Source: Acidithiobacillus acidisediminis (lineage in GTDB: Bacteria > Pseudomonadota > Gammaproteobacteria > Acidithiobacillales > Acidithiobacillaceae). From it: a stretch of 64,000 nucleotides of DNA. Shown one piece after another: positions 33,437-43,308 of this stretch. Position 1 is the first letter of the stretch; every line of letters starts with the position of its first letter. The translations under genes were made by a program, and so were the position numbers. The notes under the pieces are model-generated. The model did no database searches and was not told the origin of the DNA. It worked only from the letters and a program-made list of their open reading frames with translations. Location of the stretch: positions 2,474,001-2,538,000 of the forward strand of contig NZ_JALQCS010000001.1 in the NCBI RefSeq assembly GCF_023277115.1, written 5' to 3'.

Positions 33437-34243
33437 TCAACCCTGCCACCAACGGCGCAATTTTGCCCCCAGACCGAGAGGTTTCTGGGGCACGCCGGCC
33501 TTGCCACTCGTCAACCCCAATCCCAAGGCTTTGAGAATCTCCCGATCACGAGTCTGCACATATTGGGCAATCATTTCCCGGGAAGTCAGAGCAGTACCAT
33601 CAAATTCGACACCAACGATCAGGGCATCACCTCGCGAACTATGCAAATCGGTGAAACGAACCATCCCTGGGAGCGTGATCTCTCCTCCGTGGCGCAGCTG
33701 AAATTGAACCTGAGGAAGGAATTCTCCCGCCTGCACCGGAAAATCTCGTGGTGCCGGCCGAAAAAGCGCACGCAATCCGCCCACGCTGATATCTTGCATG
33801 GTGCCGAGCAAGCGAGCGGCACCCTGACGGGTGATGGTGACCTGGTCTGGATCTTCAATGGCGGGCGGCACCCGGTACACTTGCCGCCGCTGCATCTGAT
33901 ACACGTTTTCAGGAAAGTCGATGACGAGTTCGTCATCTCCGCGCTCACGGAGCGTCGAGCAAAAACCCGTGATGACCCCATCTACGCGCACGAGCACCGT
34001 AACACCAGCGCCGACGCTGACCTGCTTGGGCAGGTCCACGGGAGGATCCAGGACCAGGGTGTTGGGGTTCACTCGTGGCAGGAGCATGGAGGTATAACTG
34101 TGCTCTCGCTCATCAAAAAACAGGGTACAGAACAGGTGCTCGTGCGCGACTCGCTCCAGCAGATGCAGCGCCTTACTCCCAGAGCCAAGCTGAAAATCCT
34201 TGCAGAACAATTTCTGTCGCAAATCCCGCAGATTTTCTGACAT
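33437..34243 (-). CDS. PilZ-domain flagellar brake protein, YcgR-like (copy 2)
   Basis: 268 residues with a YcgR N-terminal domain (about 1-115) and a PilZ domain with the canonical c-di-GMP motifs RRQVYR and QDISVGG. ATG 34243 fits the domain start; the longer frame runs through uvrB. Starts 25 bases after the uvrB stop, so it may ride on the uvrB transcript. The C-terminal tail (GLGAKLRRWWQG) is short and basic. Unlike copy 1 its DxSxxG motif is intact, so it is the more likely c-di-GMP responder. Confidence 0.87.
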   Translation of the reverse strand: MSENLRDLRQKLFCKDFQLGSGSKALHLLERVAHEHLFCTLFFDEREHSYTSMLLPRVNPNTLVLDPPVDLPKQVSVGAGVTVLVRVDGVITGFCSTLRERGDDELVIDFPENVYQMQRRQVYRVPPAIEDPDQVTITRQGAARLLGTMQDISVGGLRALFRPAPRDFPVQAGEFLPQVQFQLRHGGEITLPGMVRFTDLHSSRGDALIVGVEFDGTALTSREMIAQYVQTRDREILKALGLGLTSGKAGVPQKPLGLGAKLRRWWQG

Positions 34244-34268
34244 TTTCCCTGGCCCTCCCTTGTCTGGC

Positions 34269-36290
34269 TCAAAGGCTAGCACAGGTCGTCTCTGTCCCAA
34301 ACAATCTGGACTGCAGACGATGCACCTCATCGCGCAAGCGCGCGGCCTCCTCGAACTCCAGATTGCGCGCATGGCGGTACATTTTTTCCTCCAGGCTTTT
34401 GATCTGCTTCGCCAGCTTTTGCGGATCATCGCTTTCGTAGTGGGCATCGGGCTCGGCCACCTTGGCCCGACCCTTGCCAGAACGGTGGTAGACGCCTTCG
34501 ATGATATCTGCCACCGGCTTGATGATCCCTTTCGGCGTAATGCCATGTTCCGCATTGAAGGCCAATTGCTTTTCGCGCCGACGCTCGGTTTCGCGGATCG
34601 CGCGCTCCATGGACCCGGTCACCACGTCTGCATAGAGGACGGCACGACCCTCGAGATTGCGGGCGGCGCGGCCAATGGTCTGCACCAGGGATCGCTCCGA
34701 GCGGAGGAACCCCTCTTTGTCGGCGTCCAGGATAGCGACCAGCGCGACCTCTGGCATATCGAGCCCTTCACGCAGCAGATTGATACCGATCAAGACATCA
34801 AAGACACCGGCACGTAGATCGCGAATGATCTCTACCCGCTCCACGGTCTCGATATCGGAATGGAGATAGCGACATTGGATTCCCAACTCCTGCAGATAAT
34901 CGGTGAGGTCCTCGGCCATCCGCTTGGTCAGGGTAGTGACGAGAATCCGCCAGCCACTGGCAATTACGCGATGAATCTCGCCGACTAGATCATCGACCTG
35001 GCCCTGTGCTGGTCGAATTTCGACTTGGGGGTCGACCAGGCCGGTAGGGCGCACGAGCTGCTCCACCACGCGACCCGAGTGTTCTAGCTCGTAAGGACCC
35101 GGGGTGGCGGAGATAAACACGGTTTGCGGCATGAGACGTTCGAATTCCGCAAACATCAAGGGCCGGTTATCGAGGGCAGAGGGCAGGCGAAAGCCATACT
35201 CGACCAGAGTTTCCTTGCGTGAGCGGTCGCCCTTGTACATACCGCCAAACTGCGGCACGGTGACGTGGGATTCGTCGATGAAGAGCAGCGCGTTGGCCGG
35301 CAAATAGTCCATCAGGGTCGGCGGCGGCTCACCGGCAGCACGCCCAGACAGATAGCGGGAGTAGTTCTCGATACCGGAGCAGTACCCCAGCTCCGCCATC
35401 ATCTCCAAATCGAAGCGCGTGCGCTGCTCCAGACGTTGCGCCTCCACCAGCTTGTTGGCCTGCTGCAGAAGCTGCAAACGCTCGCGCAACTCTTCCTTGA
35501 TCTGCTCGACGGCCGCCAAAACGGTTTCGCGCGGGGTAACATAATGACTCTTGGGGTAGACCGTGTAGCGCGCGAGACGGGTGATGATTTTGCCGGTGAG
35601 CGGGTCGAACAACGACACGCGCTCGATCTCATCCCCAAAGAGCTCCACCCGCACCGCCTCGTCTTCATTTTCTGCGGGCCAGATATCGATCACATCTCCA
35701 TGCACGCGAAAGGTACTGCGTTTCAGCTCAAGAGGATCACGACTGTATTGCATGTCCGCCAGACGACGCAGAATGGCGCGCTGTTCCATCTGATCCCCTT
35801 CGCGCAGATGCAGGATCATGCGGTGGTAGGCGGCCGGGTCACCCAGGCCGTAGATGGCGGATACCGTCGCGACGATGATGACGTCGGGTCGCTCGAGCAG
35901 GGCTTTGGTCGCTGACAGGCGCATCTGCTCAATGTGGTCATTAATGGAGGCATCCTTCTCGATGAAGGTGTCCGAAGAAGGCACATACGCCTCGGGCTGA
36001 TAGTAATCGTAATAACTGACGAAATATTCCACGGCATTGTGCGGAAAAAAACTGCGCAGCTCGGCATACAGTTGCGCCGCCAAGGTCTTGTTCGGGGCCA
36101 TGACGATCGCCGGTCGCTGCGTCTGCGCAATCACGTTGGCCATGGTAAACGTCTTACCCGAGCCGGTAACGCCCAGCAGGGTCTGGAAATATTCCCCTGC
36201 CGCCAACCCCGCCACCAGCTCGGCAATCGCACTGGGCTGATCACCCTGCGGCGGAAACAGACTCTCCAGCTTCAGCAATCGCTTTTCCAT
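34269..36290 (-). CDS. uvrB: Excinuclease ABC subunit B
   Basis: 673 residues, full length. Nucleotide excision repair helicase-like subunit that verifies damage with UvrA and recruits UvrC. Walker [16 protein letters not shown], the beta-hairpin region [20 protein letters not shown], helicase motifs ([31 protein letters not shown]) and the C-terminal UVR motif ([24 protein letters not shown]) are visible (given in part). ATG at 36290 with a GGGG-rich ribosome site. Lies inside the flagellar island between the HDOD gene and ycgR copy 2. Confidence 0.97.
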   Translation of the reverse strand: MEKRLLKLESLFPPQGDQPSAIAELVAGLAAGEYFQTLLGVTGSGKTFTMANVIAQTQRPAIVMAPNKTLAAQLYAELRSFFPHNAVEYFVSYYDYYQPEAYVPSSDTFIEKDASINDHIEQMRLSATKALLERPDVIIVATVSAIYGLGDPAAYHRMILHLREGDQMEQRAILRRLADMQYSRDPLELKRSTFRVHGDVIDIWPAENEDEAVRVELFGDEIERVSLFDPLTGKIITRLARYTVYPKSHYVTPRETVLAAVEQIKEELRERLQLLQQANKLVEAQRLEQRTRFDLEMMAELGYCSGIENYSRYLSGRAAGEPPPTLMDYLPANALLFIDESHVTVPQFGGMYKGDRSRKETLVEYGFRLPSALDNRPLMFAEFERLMPQTVFISATPGPYELEHSGRVVEQLVRPTGLVDPQVEIRPAQGQVDDLVGEIHRVIASGWRILVTTLTKRMAEDLTDYLQELGIQCRYLHSDIETVERVEIIRDLRAGVFDVLIGINLLREGLDMPEVALVAILDADKEGFLRSERSLVQTIGRAARNLEGRAVLYADVVTGSMERAIRETERRREKQLAFNAEHGITPKGIIKPVADIIEGVYHRSGKGRAKVAEPDAHYESDDPQKLAKQIKSLEEKMYRHARNLEFEEAARLRDEVHRLQSRLFGTETTCASL

Positions 36291-36378
36291 TTGCCCCTGC
36301 TCCCCTAAGCCCAAGTAGCTTAGCCCGACTGCGGCAGCAACAAAAGCGCTATCGGGATCGGCAGACAGATCAACCAGA

Positions 36379-37668
36379 TCAATCCAGCGTGGAAAGCATT
36401 TTCACCAGCTGGCGATAGAAGCGCTCAAAGGCAAGAAATTGCGGCTCCAAGTCTTTAGGCTCTGCCGTGTTCGAAGCGACAAGCAAGAGCCCTGAGGGCC
36501 GACCGAGCAATGTCAGCAGGCCCGCCGCGCCGGCCTGACCTAGGCGCAAAACCTTAGCGCCATTCTCATCGCAAATTTCCACCCTTTTCCAGCCGCTACT
36601 GAGCAGGTCATCCGGAACAATCGCATCAAGTGCCCAAGGCTTGGCAGCGCCCTGATCCGATCCAGCACGGAACTTTTCGCGCCAGCCCTGCGCCGTCAAT
36701 ATCGCGAAAACCGCCTGATCCCAATTTGCCGCCCGCCATAACCCGTTGACTGCCATCTGGACCAAGCTGGAAAGATAACTGCCAGATTTTGGTAACGCGT
36801 GCATATCCGCGAGGACCCGCATTTGCAGAGACACACTACCGACGATTTGGTTACTTCCAAGTGCCGGATCGTGCAAAAAATCACGCGGCAGCACTGCCAG
36901 GGCGCGCTCTCGATTTTCCCGCAAGGCCCGCAGCAACTCGCGTGGCGCTTGTTGAAATAACGGCTGTAGCCTCAACAGCTCCTTTTCCAATGCGGAGGTG
37001 TCATCGTCTCTCATCAGCTCGATCAGCAGTTTCGCCTGCGGGACCAGGCGAATTCCCGCGCAGTTGGGCAGTTGGCGCAGACTAGACAATCCCCACTGCG
37101 CGAGAAGCGAATGATCGACCTGACTGAGCGTATAACCGAGTATTTTCTGTTCCGCCTCGTTTTCCTCGTAACCGTCGTGCAGTGCCTGATGCAGGCTATC
37201 CGCCTCTGCTCCACCCGCGCACCAAAATGCGATTCGACCAATCTGACTGAGCAGCCCGGCAAGGAAATAGGGTTCGGGATCGACCCGGAATTTTTCGGCC
37301 AGGAACCGTGCCTGCCCTGCCAATTCCAGGCTGCTGCGCAGTAGTGTAAATACCCGCTCCTGATAACTGGCTGCAACCGTACTCTCGAGGACCATGGCGG
37401 AGAAACAAAGAGCACGCACCTGCCCTAAGCCTAGGATCATCAACACACGCGGTAAACTATTGAGCGGCGCCCTACCAGTACTGTACATCACGGAATTGGC
37501 CAGGCGCAGAACTTGTGCTGTCAGTGCCGGATCTCGACTGACGAACTCGCCGATTTCCGCCAAACTACGCGTTTCATCATTGGTGCTGGCTAAAATTTGT
37601 CGGATATTCGCTTTCAGCAGTGGTAGCTCTTCCCGGGCCAGCCTTTCAGCCATTTCCTTTGCGCTCAT
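36379..37668 (-). CDS. HDOD-domain protein
   Basis: 429 residues. The N-terminal half is an HDOD domain: [22 protein letters not shown], then [20 protein letters not shown] and [19 protein letters not shown] is related to HD hydrolases but normally lacks the metal ligands; such proteins act in signalling. The C-terminal 200 residues (about 230-429) match no domain I know and may be GAF-like ([26 protein letters not shown], in part). Between motC-like and uvrB in the flagellar island, which suggests a signalling role in motility. Confidence 0.85.
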   Translation of the reverse strand: MSAKEMAERLAREELPLLKANIRQILASTNDETRSLAEIGEFVSRDPALTAQVLRLANSVMYSTGRAPLNSLPRVLMILGLGQVRALCFSAMVLESTVAASYQERVFTLLRSSLELAGQARFLAEKFRVDPEPYFLAGLLSQIGRIAFWCAGGAEADSLHQALHDGYEENEAEQKILGYTLSQVDHSLLAQWGLSSLRQLPNCAGIRLVPQAKLLIELMRDDDTSALEKELLRLQPLFQQAPRELLRALRENRERALAVLPRDFLHDPALGSNQIVGSVSLQMRVLADMHALPKSGSYLSSLVQMAVNGLWRAANWDQAVFAILTAQGWREKFRAGSDQGAAKPWALDAIVPDDLLSSGWKRVEICDENGAKVLRLGQAGAAGLLTLLGRPSGLLLVASNTAEPKDLEPQFLAFERFYRQLVKMLSTLD

Positions 37669-37734
37669 GATTATTTCTCTTTTCTACCCGAATGGTTCAT
37701 AACCGCCAATAACATCAGAATCTGCGCTACCTGC

Positions 37735-38478
37735 TCAGTGGACATAGAAACTTTGTAAACGTGCCTCAATGATCTTTGGATTTTCCCCCTCGGCAACACC
37801 GACCAGTCCTTCGATGGTCATCTCGCGCAGGTAGCTACGCTCATGCACAATTCCCTTGATTTTATTCGACACGGGCAAAAAGAAAATATTGGCAGCGCCG
37901 ACCCCGTAGATGGTGGCCACAAATGCGGTGGCGATCCCTGCCCCAAGTTTCGCTGGATCGGCCAAGTTTTCCATCACATGGATGAGGCCGAGCACTGCCC
38001 CCAGGATTCCAATGGTCGGCGAGTAGCCACCGGCGGATTCAAAGACCTTTGCGGCCTGCCGCTCCGCTGCATCACGGGCCTCCAATTCCACCAGCAGCGT
38101 ATCGCGAATTTTCTGCGGTTCAGCCCCATCAACCAGCATCTGCAAGCCCTTGCGCAAAAAGGGGTCGACCACCGTGTCGAGACTGCTTTCCAATGCCAGC
38201 AATCCATTCTTTCGCGCCGTATGACTCCAGCTCAGCAATTGCTCGATCAAGGGCTGCGGATCCAATGCCGGCGCTTTGATCACCCAGGGTAGCATTTTCA
38301 ACGAACGCAGAAAGACTGGTAGTTTGTATTGGATCATCACCGCGCCGGTCGTACCGCCGATGACAATGCAAAACGCCGTGAGTTGGATGATGGAGGCAAC
38401 ATTCCCGCCATCGAGAAATTGCCCGAGCAAGATGCCACCAATGGCTACCAGCAGGCCAAGGATGGTCAGGATATCCAT
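37735..38478 (-). CDS. motC: Second MotA-type stator protein (MotC-like)
   Basis: 247 residues with the MotA layout: MDILTILGLLVAIGGILLGQFLDGG at the N-terminus, large cytoplasmic loop, and the C-terminal helix pair with GYSPTIGILGAVLGLIHVMENL and GIATAFVATIYGVGAANIFF (in part). Differs from the MotA at 22196 and matches the MotC/PomA group. Starts on the last base of the fliA stop (TAATG), so coupled to fliA. In Pseudomonas motC is followed by motD; here an HDOD gene follows and no motD is present. Confidence 0.9.
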   Translation of the reverse strand: MDILTILGLLVAIGGILLGQFLDGGNVASIIQLTAFCIVIGGTTGAVMIQYKLPVFLRSLKMLPWVIKAPALDPQPLIEQLLSWSHTARKNGLLALESSLDTVVDPFLRKGLQMLVDGAEPQKIRDTLLVELEARDAAERQAAKVFESAGGYSPTIGILGAVLGLIHVMENLADPAKLGAGIATAFVATIYGVGAANIFFLPVSNKIKGIVHERSYLREMTIEGLVGVAEGENPKIIEARLQSFYVH

Positions 38479-39200
38479 TATGCCTCTTCCTGCCAGTCCA
38501 GGAGGGAGGAACGCAAGCGCAGCACGGCCTGACGCAAGATCTGTGAGACGCGGGATTCCGTCAGATCCAGCACCTTGCCGACCTCCCGCAAAGTCAGGTC
38601 TTCCTGATAATACAATGCCATGACCAGCTGCTCCCGTTCGGGTAGCTGGCTGATCGCTCGCTGCAAGTCCTGCTGAAAATGTTGCGCACTCAGGAGACCA
38701 GGGAGATCTGCACTGGTGTCGCGGAGATACTGGGCCACGAAACCTTCGCTTTCACTCGCCAGATCCTCCAGATATAACAATTGTCCACCGCCTTCCCGGA
38801 TGGCCTCCTGGTACTCCATCAAGGACCAGCCCAGGCTCTGGGCCAGCTCTTCTTCACTGGCAGGACGCCCGAGCTGTTGCTCTAGGTGGCTCATGGCCTT
38901 GGCAATTTTCTGCTCGCGCTGACGGGCGCGGCGCGGCAACCAATCCTGTTCACGCAATTCATCCAACATCGCGCCGCGAATGCGAATCCCGGCATAACTC
39001 TGGAATGCCGTTTCGTTTACGCTGTCTTCCTTCTGCTCCAGGGCGTCCAGCAAACCCATCAGGCCAGCCTGCACCAGATCGCCCAGATCGACACTTGCGG
39101 GCAAGCGCGCCCGCAGCCGCTGCGCAATCCGCTGGACCAGCGGCAGATATTCTGCAACCTGGGCACTGCGAATCGCGTTTTCGACGCTGGGATCAGACAT
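38478..39200 (-). CDS. fliA: Flagellar sigma factor FliA (sigma-28)
   Basis: 240 residues. Region 2 (EYLPLVQRIAQRLRARLPASVDLGDLVQAGLMGLLDAL, in part) and region 4 (LPEREQLVMALYYQEDLTLREVG ... ESRVSQILRQAVLRLR) match FliA of motile gammaproteobacteria. Directs late flagellar genes such as fliC; a matching sigma-28 site is found before fliC. Six bases after flhG ends; overlaps the motC-like start. FlgM, its anti-sigma factor, is not in the window. Confidence 0.96.
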   Translation of the reverse strand: MSDPSVENAIRSAQVAEYLPLVQRIAQRLRARLPASVDLGDLVQAGLMGLLDALEQKEDSVNETAFQSYAGIRIRGAMLDELREQDWLPRRARQREQKIAKAMSHLEQQLGRPASEEELAQSLGWSLMEYQEAIREGGGQLLYLEDLASESEGFVAQYLRDTSADLPGLLSAQHFQQDLQRAISQLPEREQLVMALYYQEDLTLREVGKVLDLTESRVSQILRQAVLRLRSSLLDWQEEA

Positions 39201-39206
39201 GCACGC

Positions 39207-40073
39207 TCATCCAGATTGATCTTCCTCGAAGAGGAGGCGCGTGGAAAACAGGCCCCCGCCAGCCGGCATGGCTGGCGCAGGCCAGGTGAGGATAGTGTCC
39301 GCTAGGGCACGGTAGGCCTTGGCCGCCGCACTGTCCGGGAAACGTTGCAACAGCGGTTGCTGGGTCCGTACAGCACTGCGCAGGTAAGGGTCCATGGGGA
39401 TATTCCCCGCATGGCGCAGCTCCAGCTCCAAGTACTGCCGAGCGACCGCCGCCAAACGCGAAAAGAGCTTTTCACCCTCCACCGCATCGCGCACCATGTT
39501 GGGAATGATCCAGAAGTTCTGCAGCCCGTGATCCCGCCGCATGACCTTCATGTAAGCGTAGGCATCCGTGATGGACGCTGGCTCATTGGTGACCACGACC
39601 AGGACATGGTCAGCAGCCTGGGAAAAGCGCAATACATCCGAGCCAATCCCTGCCGCAAGGTCCAGGATCAGGTAATCATAACGCTTCTCCAACGCGGCAA
39701 GGGCGTCCAGTAGCCCAGACTGCTGCCGGACATCCAAGTTGGCCATATCCGCGATCCCACTCGCGGCAGGCAGGATTTCTATTCCCTGCGGACCCGGAAG
39801 AATGATCTCCGCCAAGGTCTTCTCCCCCGCCAATACATGCGCAAGGTGGAAGCGCGGGCTCAGACCGAGCAATACATCAATATTGCCCAGGCCAAGATCG
39901 GCGTCAAAAAGGAGCGGCCGCTTCCGCCGCGCCGCCAGGGCCAGAGCCAAATTCACGGCGAGGTTGGTTTTGCCCACGCCGCCCTTGCCACTGGCAATCG
40001 CCAGAACTCTGCTCAACCCCGTCTGCATGCGCCGCAAACCCTCGGCCTGATCACCCCAGTCGTTCATCGCCAT
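39207..40073 (-). CDS. flhG: Flagellar number regulator FlhG/FleN (MinD-like ATPase)
   Basis: 288 residues from ATG 40073, which has GGAG 6 bases upstream; an earlier ATG at 40100 overlaps the flhF stop and is an alternative. Deviant Walker A SGKGGVGKTNLAVNLAL, switch II DLAAGIGSDV and LLFDADLGLGNIDVLLGL mark a MinD/ParA ATPase. FlhG limits the number of polar flagella and antagonises FlrA/FleQ. Directly after flhF and before fliA, the classic order. Confidence 0.94.
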   Translation of the reverse strand: MAMNDWGDQAEGLRRMQTGLSRVLAIASGKGGVGKTNLAVNLALALAARRKRPLLFDADLGLGNIDVLLGLSPRFHLAHVLAGEKTLAEIILPGPQGIEILPAASGIADMANLDVRQQSGLLDALAALEKRYDYLILDLAAGIGSDVLRFSQAADHVLVVVTNEPASITDAYAYMKVMRRDHGLQNFWIIPNMVRDAVEGEKLFSRLAAVARQYLELELRHAGNIPMDPYLRSAVRTQQPLLQRFPDSAAAKAYRALADTILTWPAPAMPAGGGLFSTRLLFEEDQSG

Positions 40074-40089
40074 TGGTGGCTCCATCATC

Positions 40090-41226
40090 TTATGCTTCAT
40101 GATAGCGGCTGTCTGTCGCCGCGGCGAGGGTGGACGACTGCAGCCCCATGCTGTCCAGCAAGCGCTCCCAATCGAGGGCGTGGATATCCTCGGGGACTTT
40201 CTGCCCATCGCTGAGATAGGCCAGTGGCAATTTCCGCGCCGCCAGCCACTCCAGCACCGCACCACAGGCGGGGGCTTCATCGAGCTTGCTGAGGATGGCC
40301 GCTCCCAAGGAAAGCTTGGTATAGGGCTGCAAAACCTGATCCAGGCTATATTGTGCGAGACTTGCGGGAAGCAGCAGAAACCGTTGCAGGCCATTCCCGA
40401 GTGCATCCAGCCATTGCAGTTGTTCGTCGAGACGCCCGTCGCGCGGACTGAGGCCCATGGTATCGATAAATATCCAGCGGCGCTGATGGTGCTTTTGTAA
40501 TGCCGTGAGGAGGTCCTCTGGTCCACGCAGCACTTCTACCGGAACCCCAAGAATCTTGGCATAGATGTTGAGCTGTTCCACGCCGGCGATGCGGTAGGTA
40601 TCACTGGTGAACAGGGCGACACTTTCCGGCCCATGCTGCAGGACTTGCTGCGCAGCAAGCTTGGCGACACTCGTCGTCTTGCCTGCCCCGGTAGGACCGA
40701 GAATGGCGAAGATTCCGCCGTCCCCCAACGGATTTGCGAGGGATCCGATCTGCCCCTCCAGCACCTGGCGCATCCCGGCTCGGGCGCCTAGCTCCGCCGT
40801 GGCGGATTCCAGTTGTGGCAGGAGCTGAGAGGAAAATCCCAGATTTTTCAACCATTGCGGGTCGCAACTGGGGGCGCTGTTGGCTACCGCCTGCGCTCGC
40901 CCCCAGCGTTTTTCGACCAAGGCCTGCAGGGCCTGCAGCTCTTGCCGAACCGGCTCCACAGCTCGCGTGGGCTGCACCCCCTTGCTTTCTCTCTCATCCT
41001 CCAGACGCGGCGACTCGGCACGGGGCTTCTCTTCCTGGCGCAAGGCCTGTGGCCAGGTCACCGCCGGCGCCGCGACGGCTTCTTCGTCAAAATCAATGGC
41101 AGCGACAATCTCCACCCCCTCGGCGAGATTACGGTTGGAGAGAATCACGGCATCGGCGCCCAAGCTTTGCCGAATCTGCCCCAACACCTCCCGCGTGTTG
41201 CTTCCCTGAAATCTGCGAATCTTCAT
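40090..41226 (-). CDS. flhF: Flagellar biosynthesis GTPase FlhF
   Basis: 378 residues, SRP-type GTPase that places the flagellum at the pole. N-terminal B domain (MKIRRFQGSNTREVLGQIRQSLG, in part), variable linker, N domain and G domain with GPTGAGKTTSVAKLA, DTYRIAGVEQLNIYA, DTMGLSPRD and SKLDEAPACG. Somewhat shorter than Pseudomonas FlhF (about 430), mainly in the linker. 24 bases after flhA. Confidence 0.95.
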   Translation of the reverse strand: MKIRRFQGSNTREVLGQIRQSLGADAVILSNRNLAEGVEIVAAIDFDEEAVAAPAVTWPQALRQEEKPRAESPRLEDERESKGVQPTRAVEPVRQELQALQALVEKRWGRAQAVANSAPSCDPQWLKNLGFSSQLLPQLESATAELGARAGMRQVLEGQIGSLANPLGDGGIFAILGPTGAGKTTSVAKLAAQQVLQHGPESVALFTSDTYRIAGVEQLNIYAKILGVPVEVLRGPEDLLTALQKHHQRRWIFIDTMGLSPRDGRLDEQLQWLDALGNGLQRFLLLPASLAQYSLDQVLQPYTKLSLGAAILSKLDEAPACGAVLEWLAARKLPLAYLSDGQKVPEDIHALDWERLLDSMGLQSSTLAAATDSRYHEA

Positions 41227-41250
41227 CGTTCATCCATCCTCGCAAAGCCC

Positions 41251-43305
41251 TTAGGCGCCTAACGTGGCCACTACCCGAATGCGTTTGTTGTCGGGAATTT
41301 CGCCGTAGGAAAGTACCCGCAGACGGGGTGCAGCCCGCGCCAGAAACCGCGCCAGGAAGCCGCGCATCGGCCCCATTGCCAAGAGTACAGGCTGCATCCC
41401 ACCGGCCTCCATCTGCTGCATCAGCGTCCCCGCCTTTTCCAACACCCTCTGTGCCAGGCCAGGCTCGATCTGCTCCCCTTGGCCGTTGCGCAGCCCGTCT
41501 TGCAATAACTGTTCCAATGTTGCGTCGAGTACCGCCACCGGGAGCTCGTTCTGCCCCGCAAAGAGATCCTGGACGATGTAAGGCCCCAGGGCCTGCCGCA
41601 CCGCGGCGGTCAGGGCGTCGATATCCTGACTTTCAGCAGCGTGCTCCGCCAAAGTCTCGACGATGCTGCGCAAATCGCGGATGGGCACCGATTCCCGCAG
41701 CAAGTTCTGCAAGATCTTTTTGAATTTGTCGGCAGAGAGAAGCTTGGGGATGACATCTTCCACGAGCTTAGGCGAGCGTACCGCCAGGTGGGAAAGCAAG
41801 CCTTCCACCTCTTCCCGCCCCAGGAGCTCGGCCGCACGTTGCTGTAGCACCTGATGCAGGTGCGTCGCGATCACCGTTGCCGGATCCACGACGGTGTAGC
41901 CCAACGCTACCGCCTTGTCGCGGGAACTGGCATCGATCCATACCGCGGGCAGACCAAAACTCGGGTCCTGGGTCGGTGTGCCTTCCAACTTGCCGAGCAC
42001 ATTACCGGGATCAATGGCCAAGAGGAGATCGGGCAGGACTTCGCCGCTCGCCACCTCCACCCCCTTCATGGTGACGCGGTAGAGCGTGGGGCGTAGCTCG
42101 AGGTTGTCGCGTACGTGTACGGCGGGGACCAGGAAACCGAAGTCCTGGGCATATTTTTTTCGCACCCCGCGAATGCGCGCTAAAAGTTCACCCCCGCTGC
42201 CCTTGTCTACCAGGGGGATCAAGCGGTAGCCCAACTCCAGACCGAGGGGATCGACGGGCTCGACGCTATCCCAACCGACTTCCTCCGACTCCGCAGCCGG
42301 ACTGGGGGCGGTCGCGGTATCTTCTTTTGGGCGCTGACGCCGACGCCACCAGGCAAAGCCACCCAGCACCATCGCCGCCCCCAGGAACGGCAGATGGGGC
42401 ATGCCCGGAATGATGCCCAACAGTCCGAGAATGATTGCCACCACAATCAAGACCTCATCATTGCGTAACAACTCTCCCAACAACTGTCTGCCCAGGTCGC
42501 TGCCCATATTGACCGTACTAACGACGATGCCGGCGGCGATGGAAATGACCAGGGCGGGAATCTGGGCGACTAGGGCGTCGCCAATGCTGAGCAGGGTGTA
42601 GTCGTGGGCGGCGGTGTTGAGCGATAGGCCATGTTGCCAGACACCGATGATCAGGCCGCCGATCAGGTTGATGAAAAGGATGAGGATGGCGGCAATGGCA
42701 TCCCCGCGAACAAATTTGCTGGCACCGTCCATGGCGCCAAAAAAATCCGCTTCCTGGGCGATCTCCTGACGCCGCCGCTGGGCCTCCTGCTGATCGATCA
42801 GCCCCGCGTTCAGATCCGCGTCGATGGCCATCTGCTTGCCCGGCATAGCGTCCAAGGTAAAGCGCGCGCTGACCTCCGCGATCCGCCCCGCACCTTTGGT
42901 AATCACCACAAAATTGATGATGACCAGGATCGCAAAGACGATAATACCGACGGCATAATCACCACCCACCACAAATGCGCCGAAGGACTCGATCACCACC
43001 CCCGCTGCCCCCGGGCCATTCTGACCATGCAACAGGATGATCCGGGCGGCTGCGACATTGAGGGACAGGCGCAGTAAGGTAGTCAGGAGCAGTGCCGTCG
43101 GAAAGGCGGAGAACTCCAACGGCCTGGTCATATATAGACTGACCAGGAGGATGATCAGGCCCAGACTGATGTTGAAGGTAAAGAAGGTATCCAAGAGAAA
43201 GGTGGGCAGCGGGATGATCAACATCGCCAGGATCATCACCACCAGAATTGGCGCCGCGAGGGTATGCCAATTGATACGGCGCAACAGACGCAGCAGGGCT
43301 TCCAT
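41251..43305 (-). CDS. flhA: Flagellar export gate protein FlhA
   Basis: 684 residues. Eight N-terminal membrane helices (about 15-310), the conserved FHIPEP-type loop region (VSARFTLDAMPGKQMAIDADL, in part, followed by the GAMDGASKFVRGDAIA segment), and a large cytoplasmic domain that docks substrates and chaperones. Ends with PRLRVLSYGEIPDNKRIRVV. Starts 3 bases after flhB stops. Core of the type III flagellar export apparatus. Confidence 0.97.
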   Translation of the reverse strand: MEALLRLLRRINWHTLAAPILVVMILAMLIIPLPTFLLDTFFTFNISLGLIILLVSLYMTRPLEFSAFPTALLLTTLLRLSLNVAAARIILLHGQNGPGAAGVVIESFGAFVVGGDYAVGIIVFAILVIINFVVITKGAGRIAEVSARFTLDAMPGKQMAIDADLNAGLIDQQEAQRRRQEIAQEADFFGAMDGASKFVRGDAIAAILILFINLIGGLIIGVWQHGLSLNTAAHDYTLLSIGDALVAQIPALVISIAAGIVVSTVNMGSDLGRQLLGELLRNDEVLIVVAIILGLLGIIPGMPHLPFLGAAMVLGGFAWWRRRQRPKEDTATAPSPAAESEEVGWDSVEPVDPLGLELGYRLIPLVDKGSGGELLARIRGVRKKYAQDFGFLVPAVHVRDNLELRPTLYRVTMKGVEVASGEVLPDLLLAIDPGNVLGKLEGTPTQDPSFGLPAVWIDASSRDKAVALGYTVVDPATVIATHLHQVLQQRAAELLGREEVEGLLSHLAVRSPKLVEDVIPKLLSADKFKKILQNLLRESVPIRDLRSIVETLAEHAAESQDIDALTAAVRQALGPYIVQDLFAGQNELPVAVLDATLEQLLQDGLRNGQGEQIEPGLAQRVLEKAGTLMQQMEAGGMQPVLLAMGPMRGFLARFLARAAPRLRVLSYGEIPDNKRIRVVATLGA

Positions 43306-43308
43306 CGC

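Noticed and set aside
37671-37745. 24-codon frame between motC-like and HDOD genes (starts within motC)
   Set aside because: In frame and neatly placed, but there is no ribosome site before its ATG and it is too short to judge.
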